64,000 nt of DNA from contig CM070615.1 of assembly GCA_036346395.1 (NCBI GenBank), positions 27,275,282 through 27,339,281 on the forward strand, in the 5' to 3' direction. The DNA is from Hsuehochloa calcarea. Lineage: Eukaryota > Streptophyta > Magnoliopsida > Poales > Poaceae. Positions 56,811 through 64,000 of this stretch are shown here, piece after piece. Under the pieces are notes generated by a model. The model searched no databases. It was not told the DNA's origin and saw only the letters and a program-made list of their open reading frames with translations. Positions within the stretch are counted from its first letter, which is position 1; the number at the start of each line of letters is the position of its first letter. The translations under genes were made by a program, and so were the position numbers.

Positions 56811-57858
56811 ATGGCAGGAACATGGGATGAGGAGAACTGGTTCGACCTGGATGACTACTCCAACCTTGACATGGAAGCCTGCATCCAGGCCATGCAACAT
56901 GGGGAATCTTCATCCTCCTCCGATGGTTCGCAAGTCGCTGACGACAGCGAACTTGAGCGGATGGATGAAGATACACCGTTGCGCCAAGAGGCGCCTCGAG
57001 GGACAGTCGTTCGACCGGGCCGAACGTCCGAATATTTTTCCAAGCCCGGTTTCCCCGACCGGCGAAAAAGGTGACAACACCTCAGCCCCACAACCCGAGG
57101 GTCAATATACCCTTGACACAATCATGGCTAATAGGTATTCACCAACGGCCTCTGGAAATTCCAGGGACCAACCGACACCTGGTAACGGTGTCGATGAGAC
57201 CCTCACCGATAATGGGCCGAGTGGGGATGATAAAACTCAGTATTCGATCGGCAACTCGTCGAATCAGGCTGAGCCCACCACGAATACCTCAGGAGGTTCT
57301 CATCTCCGATCGGTCTCCGTCTTGGGAGTCTCTGGTAGAAGCACTGAGAAGTTCTCCACTAGTTACAGTGGAAGCTCCTCAGAGGATCATTGCTGGAAGC
57401 ATGAGGTCAACGCGATCGGAAATACTGATCGTGATGCCACGCACAGTCCTGCACACCCTGCCTCGCCACCACCTGCTGATGGAGATGGCGCGGGCAATCA
57501 AGCACCACCTGCCAGAGGCAACGGAGCTGATGGACGTCCATCAGTTAATACGCGTGGTGCAGCCCCACCAAGGATGACAGGCCTGACGGAGTTAGGACAA
57601 AGGTCCAGAGGAACTTCGGGTCTCCGAACGCCAACATCTTCGATGAATCCTCTGAGACCTTCGGTAACGGTTCAGAACTTGTGTCGTATTCAAGATATTC
57701 TTAATAATACGACTGCTCGGTCAAGCTCCGGCTTTACCCAATTGGTGGAGCAGTATCGGAAATTCTTCAACGAATGCGGCAACAAGCACGAAAGCGCAGG
57801 GGCAAAGGATGTCACAAAGTCTAACGGTGACTTCATCTCAGCGCTCCTCCCTCAGTAG
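56811..57858 (+). pseudogene. gag: Tat gag N-terminal region, one frameshift
   Basis: ATG at 56811 (MAGTWDEENWFDLDDYSNLD, acidic) runs to about 57060, where the frame changes. The second frame continues to a stop at 57858 (QYTLDTIMANRYSPTASG, VNTRGAAPPRMTGLTELG, TQLVEQYRKFFNECGNKHES). It is Ser/Pro/Gly-rich and low in complexity, as expected for the variable N-terminus of Tat gag. 57859-58200 is out of frame and legible only in pieces. Confidence 0.7.
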
Positions 57859-58199
57859 AGGGCAGCATGGTCACCCGCCGGTACCTAGACCTCCTCGGCG
57901 ATTTCGACCAGTAGGTCATGAAGGAAGAAGGTTGTTTCAAACAACGACCTCTTCCCTAGCCTAGAGAGCACTCGCTGGCCCGGATGATCTTCGCCATCAT
58001 CCGAACCATGCTAATGGTCAAAGACGCCATGATAACGTCTGCGATCGGATCGGACGACGGAGCCTCGGCGCTCAAATCGAAGAAACCGATCTCCCATCGA
58101 TCATAATCCGCACCTTTTCCAAGAAGGCGCTATGAATCACCACAGTTGTCGAGCCTTTTCGCGGGGCTCCAAGTCGCACGCTGGCCTAATAGGTTTCGA

Positions 58200-59708
58200 C
58201 CGCCAACATGGATAAATTCGATGGATCTCAAAATCCATTAGAGTTTCTCCGATATATACCACCGCCATCGAGTCGCTGGTGGTGATGAGAACGTGATGGC
58301 TAACTATTTGCCCACGGTTCTGGAAGGATCTGCCCGGTCTTGGTTGCTTAACCAACCGGTCGGATCTATCTACACTTGGGAACAGCTCTGCGATCTATTG
58401 ATTGTGAATTTCCAGGGTACGTACGATCGCCCTGGAAAGGAGGATGATCTCCATCGAACTCGGCAGGAACCAAAGGAAACTCTCCGTCAGTACATCAAAA
58501 GGTTTAGCCAGGTTCGAAATTCTATTCCAGAGATTGCAGAATCTTCTGTGATTCAGGCATTCAAGGCAGGTCTAAGGAATCGGCGGTTTACGGAGGATAT
58601 CGCTATGAATCCTCCACGAACAACCGCCGAACTTTTTGACATGGCTGATAAATATGCGGCCGCTAGTTAGGAGGTTGAATGGAATGAAGCTACTGATCGA
58701 AAAGATAAAATCCCTCAACCTAGCCTTGAGAAGTCAGAAAAGAATCCCAAGAAGGTTTCCAAGAAGAAGAAGCACCGCAAAACGGGCACCAAGGAAGTCC
58801 TAGCGGTTCCAGATAAACCGTTCAAGGGTAAGAAGGACTATACCGGTCGGGGCAAAGCCAAAGTTCCGACCGATAGCCATAATAAAGGTAAGAAGTGGTG
58901 TCCACTTCACCAACAGGCAGGGCATGACTTGCGCACCTGTCGTGTTTGGCAAAAGAAGCTGGAGGATTACTATGCAGGTAAAGGCCCGCTTCCCGCAATT
59001 CAGGAGTTGGGGGAAACAAGTTCCAAAAAGGACAAGGATGGCGACGAAGAGATGGAATACCAGGAGCCTCAACGCACGGTCAACATGATCTTTGGAGGTT
59101 CTTCTTCATACGACTCGCGCCGTCATCTGAAGGCCATGGAGCGAGAGGTCAACCTATCGGAACCTTCGATCATCACCAAACCATCAAGGTGGTCGGATAC
59201 CGTAATCTCCTTCAAAGAAAGAAGGCGCCTCGTCTCATCAACTCGACCGGGTAGGTTCCCTATTATCGTAGAGCCTACTATTAATAATTGCAAAGTCAAT
59301 CGAGTTTTAATAGACGGTGGTAGTTCTTTAAATATTTTATTTTCGGGAGCTTTAGAAGATATGCAGGTTCCTAGAACAAAGGTAAAACCGGTGAAATACG
59401 CCTTTCATAGCATAGTTCCTGGTTCTACCGCCAAACCGATAGGACAAGTATCCTTACCGGTTACGTTCGGAAGCCCTGATAACTTCCGAACGGAAAAGAT
59501 TTCATTTGACGTGGTTGATTTCGAAACCGCATATAATGAAATTCTTGGTCGTCCGGCATTAGCAAAATTCTTGATAGCCACGCACTACGGGTATCAAAGT
59601 TTGAAAATGCCAGGACCAAAAGGTGTGATCGTGGTTCGTGGAGATCGCAAAATGGCATACGCATGTGATCGAAGGTCTTTAGAACTGGTCGATGAGCCGC
59701 CACCGTAA
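58200..59708 (+). pseudogene. gag-pro: Tat gag capsid, unusual knuckle and protease; one in-frame stop
   Basis: A single frame runs through MDKFDGSQNPLEFL (by frame change near 58220), MANYLPTVLEGSARSWLLNQ, WEQLCDLLIVNFQGTYDRPG and FKAGLRNRRFTEDIAMNPPR, to a TAG at 58668. It continues in the same frame with Lys-rich linkers, a CX2HX4HX4C cluster (CPLHQQAGHDLRTC, 58909-58950) and the protease (RVLIDGGSSLNILF, then EILGRPALAKFLIATHYGYQ), to TAA at 59706. DGGSS holds the catalytic Asp. The lone stop could be mutation, error or programmed readthrough; no readthrough context is evident. Confidence 0.85.
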
Positions 59709-59879
59709 ATTCGACTCATCATCATGCGAGGTCAAGCACTCCAGACCCAAGATAACACCCAAACCGTCCGACCAGACCAAAGAGGTTCCACTCGACGAAG
59801 GCGCTCCTTCAAGAAGCGCCATGTCAGACAATGATGGTGGATCCTTTCCAAAGGTACTGATCGGAGCAGGACTCGATCC

Positions 59880-60860
59880 TAAATAGGAAGAGTCGCTCGT
59901 CTCCTTCCTCCGAGCAAACCAGGATGTATTCGCATGGCAAGCGTCCGACATGCCCGGAGTCCCTAGGGAGGTGATCGAGCACAGGCTAGCGCTCCAGCCT
60001 GACAAAAATCCGGTCAAGCAGAAGCTCAGACGTTTCGCACCGACGGAAGGACGCCATCCACCGAGATTGACAAGCTCTTAAAGGTCGGATTCATTCGTGA
60101 AGTACATCACCCTCAATGGCTCGCTAATCTCGTAATGGTTAGGAAGAGTAATGGGAAATGGAGGATGTGTATAGACTTCACAGATCTTAATAAAGCTTGT
60201 CCGAAGGATGATTTTCCCCTTCCTCGCATTGATCAACTTGTAGACTCTACCTCCGGATGCGAGTTATTAAGTTTTTTAGATGCCTACTCAGGGTACCACC
60301 AGATTAGTATGAGTAAAGAAGATGAAGAGAAAACTTCCTTCATCACTCCATTTGGCACTTACTGTTATGTAAAGATGCCCTTTGGTCTCAAAAACGCTGG
60401 TGCAACTTTTCAAAGATGCAAAACCTTCACCCACAAATAGGTCGAAATTTGGAAGCCTATGTTGATGATTTGGTAGTAAAAAGTATCAACTCTGGCGACC
60501 ATATGCTTGACCTTAAAGAGACTTTCAATAACTTGAGAAGACATAACCTCAAGTTGAATCCGGAGAAATGTGTGTTCGGGGTTTCCGCTGGAAAATTGCT
60601 TGGTTTCCTAGTTTCGCTAGAGGTATCGAAGCAAACCCAATGAAGATATCGCCATCCATCGATCGCGCCGACCACGAAGAAGGAAGTCCGAAGCTAACCT
60701 ATCAGTATGGCAACGCTAAGTCGTTCATAGCTGTGTTAGGGAAAAAGGACTACCTTTTTCAAACTCCTTCGAAACATGGAAGTTTCGAGTGGACGTGGTT
60801 TAATGATGCCTTTGAAAAGCTCAAAGAGTACCTTACGAGTACCCGGTCTTAGTTTCTCCA
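59880..60860 (+). pseudogene. pol: Tat reverse transcriptase, frameshifted
   Basis: The N-terminal part 59885-60030 reads EESLVSFLRANQDVFAWQAS and VIEHRLALQPDKNPVKQKLR. The palm at 60135-60440 reads VRKSNGKWRMCIDFTDLNKA, CPKDDFPLPRIDQLVDSTSG, YSGYHQISMSKEDEEKTSF and MPFGLKNAGATFQR. After a break near 60420, YVDD lies at 60458-60469 (NLEAYVDDLVVKS), then LNPEKCVFGVSAGKLLGFLV. All core motifs are present; at least three indels separate them. Confidence 0.9.
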
Positions 60861-61640
60861 AGACCCGGAAACATCATGATTTACGTGGTCGCAACACCAC
60901 AAGTCGTCAAGAAGGATCGGTCGTAGAACGTGAGAACGTCCAACGACCAGTGTATTACGTAAGCGAAGTCTTAAATGGGCCAAAGGAAAGATACCCACAG
61001 GTACAAAAGTTAATTTATAGTCTCCTTATGGCTTCAAGGAAACTAAGGCATTACTTTCAAGCCCACAAAGTGGTTGTACCCTCTGGATATCCCTTAGGTC
61101 AAGTCCTTGGAAATAGGGAATCGTCAGGACGAATAGCAAAATGGGCGGTGGAACTAGGGACGTTCGACCTCCATTTCATCTCACGAACAGCCATAAAGTC
61201 TCAGGCAATAGCAGAATTCATTGCCGAGTGGACAAACCCGGAACTTAAGCAAAGACCTGAGTACGAGTACTACGACGAGTAGACAATGTACTTTGACGGT
61301 TCCTTAATGCTTAAAGGATCGGGGGCTGGAGTCGTCTTGATATCCCCTACCGCGAACACATCAAGTATGCCGTCGCTTTAACTTTCCGCTATAAACAATG
61401 TGGCGAGTACGAAGGTTTGTTGGCAGACTTCGAGCACGTTCGCTCACGGATTCGCAAATTGTTAGTGAAAGGTGATTCTCAACTAGTAGCGAATCAAGTA
61501 GGGAAAGAGTACCAATGCTCGAGTACCAAGATGTCTTCCTATCGCGGAAGTACGGAAATTGAAAAACACTTCTTGGTTTCCAGATTCAACATATTCCTAG
61601 AAAGGAGAACTTTCTAGCGGACGGCACGCGGATGGCCTCT
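60861..61640 (+). pseudogene. pol: Tat RNase H and second archaeal-type RNase H
   Basis: 60930-61282 has RPVYYVSEVLNGPKERYPQV, QKLIYSLLMASRKLRHYFQA and RIAKWAVELGTFDLHFISRT, the RNase H and connection region. After a TAG at 61280 the second RNase H begins (MYFDGSLMLKGSGAGVVLIS at 61287). It continues in other frames with KYAVALTFRYKQCGEYEGLL, LVKGDSQLVANQV and a tail to about 61620. Two RNases H in series mark the Tat lineage. Confidence 0.8.
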
Positions 61641-61765
61641 ACTAGGTCAACCGTCCCATTGGAGTTTTTCTCGAGCAACTCGATTCACCCTCTGTAGTCG
61701 AGCATTCCGAGAACATCGATAGTTTACATCAGTCAATCCTATTGACTCGATGACTTAGATGCTCC

Positions 61766-63004
61766 ATGATCGGTGACGATCAAGGTAGAGATTGGATGAC
61801 ATCGATCTACAATTATCTTCAGCATGACCTAATTCCTGAAGATGATGTAGAGGCTGATCGTATAGCACGAAAGGCCAAATCATACACTCTAATCGAACGT
61901 ACCTTGTATAAACGAGGATCTCATGGAGTGTTGATGAGATGCATATCTCAATCGGCTGGCATTAGGTTGCTAACCGAAATTCATGAAGGAGTCTGTGGAG
62001 CACATCATTCCTACAGAACCTTGGTCGGTAAAGCCTTCAGGCAAGGATACTACTGGCCAACTGCCCTTCATGATGCAAAAGAGCTCGTGACGGCGCGTAT
62101 AATGTCGATTTCATAGCCGACAAGTACATCACCAGGCACAAGCTTTGCAAACAATCCTCTTTTTGGCCTTTTGCAACTGGGACTAGACATTCGGGACCAT
62201 TCCCAAGAGCACCCGGGGGCTTCGAATTCCTATTCGTCATGATTGACACGTTTACAAAATGGATTGAAGCCGAGCCAGTTGTAAAAGTTACAACTGAAGC
62301 CGCTAAGAAGTTCATAACAAAAAATGTGATTACACGATTTGGTGTACCCAACAGATCATCACGGACAATGGTACCAGTTCTCAAGCAAAGAATTTCCAGG
62401 AGTTCTGCGAAGAACTAGGAACCAAGATCCATTTCGCTTCAGTGGCTCATCCACAGAGCAATGGAGCGGTCGAGCGTGCCAATGGTATCCTAATACAGGG
62501 GATAAAACGCCGAGTATTCGACCAGTTAATAAAACGGTCAGGGGCTTGGGTTCAAGAACTTCCTTCTGTTTTATGGGTCGTCGGACCACGACGATCGTGC
62601 GACCGTGAAACACCTTTCTTTTAGTTTATGGGGCGAAGCTATGCTTCCTCCGAATTAAAATTGGCTCGCGCGACCGATTGTTTTAACTCAAGCAATCAGA
62701 AGAACATCGACTGACGACATCAATTTCCTTGAAGAGCGATTTAAACCAAGCTTTGATACGCTCGCAATCTACCAACAAGCCATGCGAAGGTACTACAATC
62801 GTAAGGTGCAACCTCGCAACCTAGTCAGAGGTGATCCGTTCTCGTAAAAATTGAGCCAAGCAGGCGCAATAAACTTTCCCTAAATGGGAAGGTCCTTACA
62901 CCGTGGTCGGTTACAGACTGTGCTCAAGACGATTAGCCATGTCAGACGGCAGGGTTTTGTCCAATTCATGGAACATTGACCAATTGCGTAAGTTCTTTGT
63001 TTAA
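61766..63004 (+). pseudogene. pol: Tat integrase, frameshifted
   Basis: 61766-62090 holds the linker and first half of the zinc domain (IHEGVCGAHHSYRTLVGKAF, then YYWPTALHDAKELV); the CxxC half is destroyed near 62090-62105. The core reads FLFVMIDTFTKWIEAEPVVK (about 62227), ITDNGT near 62360 and VAHPQSNGAVERANGILIQG (62430-62500, catalytic E). The C-terminus is legible in pieces to a stop near 63004 (SNSWNIDQLRKFF). Confidence 0.84.
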
Positions 63005-63828
63005 TTTCTTCATTTCATTTCATTTCATTTCGTTTAAATTCCTTTAAATTTGATAATTAAATTTTGAGTAGCGAGTGATGTTATTTATATGACGTTGTCC
63101 AATCCTGGTCGACTGCAGTTCTTATGCTCAGGATTATGAAAAATATAATTTATATTTCAAAATTCTATTCTACTCTTGTTTGGCTACTGGTCGGGACACG
63201 GAAAGCCTCCTAGTCGAAGTCTCTCCTTTTTCGCACGTGGTCCCGCCCACTGGAAGGAGCTTCCTAGCGACGGTCCTTTTCCTACGATCCTCGCTGCTAG
63301 TCGGACTAAGAGCATGAATACGTTCTGCGAAACATATTTTGTACTTTTGTTTCCTGGCTAAGTTCATTCCGACCAATATTGAGCATCGCATAGAAATAAA
63401 ACCACTTTCCTGCTTTTAACATATGTTTTTTCATGTTTTTCCCTCTTATCAAGGAGAATTCTTTATTTTTTCGACCATATGTTGTCTTAGTAAAGTACTT
63501 CGATCATTAAAAACAGATTTACAACTAGCCGAAACCTACACGGTTCCGACCATAAAGGTTTCCTAGTATTACCACGATCAGTTTTTTATCGATCAGTACA
63601 TACTTACAAGTAATGGTTGAGATTTGAATTTATATTCTTGGTCTCAAGCAGTACTATTATATAGTAACGATCTTCTACTATATAACAGTCGGGGGCTAGG
63701 TAAGACATAAATTCACAAGTCGACCGGATGAATAAAAGAATTTTTTTCCATTTTGATGAGAGAAAGGTAAGTCTTTACATTGTATGCATTGTTTTCTCCT
63801 GCAGCTAAACTACTAGAGAATGCCTAAG
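63005..63828 (+). other. Tat element 3' region, non-coding on the plus strand
   Basis: AT-rich, with (ATTTC)-type repeats at 63005-63045 (CATTTCATTT). No polypurine tract directly before an LTR is visible; GTCGGGGGCTAGG near 63686 is only a weak candidate. The short ORFs (63170-63391, 63176-63361) show no domain. Confidence 0.5.
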
Positions 63829-64000
63829 TTAACTACTGCTAGATGGAGATCCGACTTCCATCTCTTCTGCGACCTTCTCGCCTAGAGGTTTCATCTCTGC
63901 GAGGATCTGATTTGCCTCTCATGTAAGCAGTTGAAATCCTCTTCGATGGCTTGAAGGTTAGTTGATGGGTCGGAAGCTTTCAGCTTTGCCAAAGCAAGAC
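63829..64000 (-). pseudogene. C-terminal end of an antisense ORF in the Tat 3' region
   Basis: Read on minus, ALAKLKASDPSTNLQAIEED and FNCLHERQ is followed, after a one-base frame slip near 63910, by NQILAEMKPLGEKVAEEMEV and a stop TAA at 63829-63831. The composition (Glu, Lys, Leu, Ala) suggests a coiled coil. Some Tat elements (Grande type) carry an antisense gene at this place; homology to it is inferred from position only. The rest lies beyond 64000. Confidence 0.55.

Larger units (their letters stand above)
56003..64000 (+). mobile_element. Ty3/gypsy element, Tat lineage, 3' end outside the window
   Basis: 5' LTR, a TGGCGCCGTC-type primer site, long acidic gag, protease, RT, RNase H, a second (archaeal-type) RNase H, integrase, then a long 3' region with an antisense ORF. 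The dual RNase H and the antisense ORF are known Tat-lineage traits (RIRE2/Grande type). The base preceding the LTR run is AAGAC; its duplicate would lie beyond 64000. ORFs are broken, but less so than in gypsy element 1. Confidence 0.88.

Noticed and set aside
63660..63700. polypurine tract and 3' LTR of the Tat element
   Set aside because: GTCGGGGGCTAGG is purine-rich, but no TGTTGAGGATT follows before 64000.

Overview
This is plant nuclear DNA, most likely from a grass and possibly an Oryza relative. That is an inference from the retrotransposon families, the very long gypsy LTRs and the GC-palindrome-rich copia LTRs. Nothing bacterial or viral-genomic is present. Almost the whole window is LTR retrotransposons nested in one another. 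The only host-type gene trace is a broken plant-mobile-domain gene at 35941-38248.

Layout: (1) 1-25788 is a Ty3/gypsy chromovirus (Tekay/Del-like) with 4.4-kb LTRs. Its 5' LTR is split at 1819/12781 by a Ty1/copia element (1820-12780, TSD CATGG). (2) 25789-29516 is intergenic sequence with a 313-bp foldback, a MITE-like element and a hAT-like relic. (3) 29522-34034 is a solo LTR of a related but distinct gypsy family (TSD GTCGC). (4) 34040-35900 is intergenic and ends in about 0.8 kb of degenerate TAATTA repeats. (5) 35941-38248 is the plant-mobile-domain pseudogene. (6) 38254-52424 is a third gypsy solo LTR (TSD TGGAT). It carries a minus-strand gag-only copia element (38795-46638) and a plus-strand copia solo LTR (48962-50821, TSD AAACG). 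(7) 52425-56002 holds two minus-strand relic LTRs of related gypsy families and unassigned sequence. (8) 56003-64000 is a Tat-lineage gypsy element: 5' LTR, PBS, gag, protease, RT, two RNases H, integrase, and the end of an antisense ORF. Its 3' LTR lies beyond the window.

The most unusual signal is inside the 4.4-kb gypsy LTRs. Copies from clearly different families share a gene-like exon/intron layout. The last two exons keep exact lengths although their sequences differ: 63 nt in LTR families 1, 2, 3 and relic Y; 62 nt in families 1, 2, 3 and relic X. They also keep splice phase and end in an acidic 20-residue C-terminus. A GAGTAC...GTACTC inverted repeat lies just upstream of the last exon in every copy. 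No start codon was found, so the product is unproven.

Most retroelement ORFs are broken by 1-2 nt indels. Mismatches between paired LTRs cluster at CAG/CTG sites, so some apparent frameshifts may be base-calling errors at CHG-methylated positions rather than real decay.
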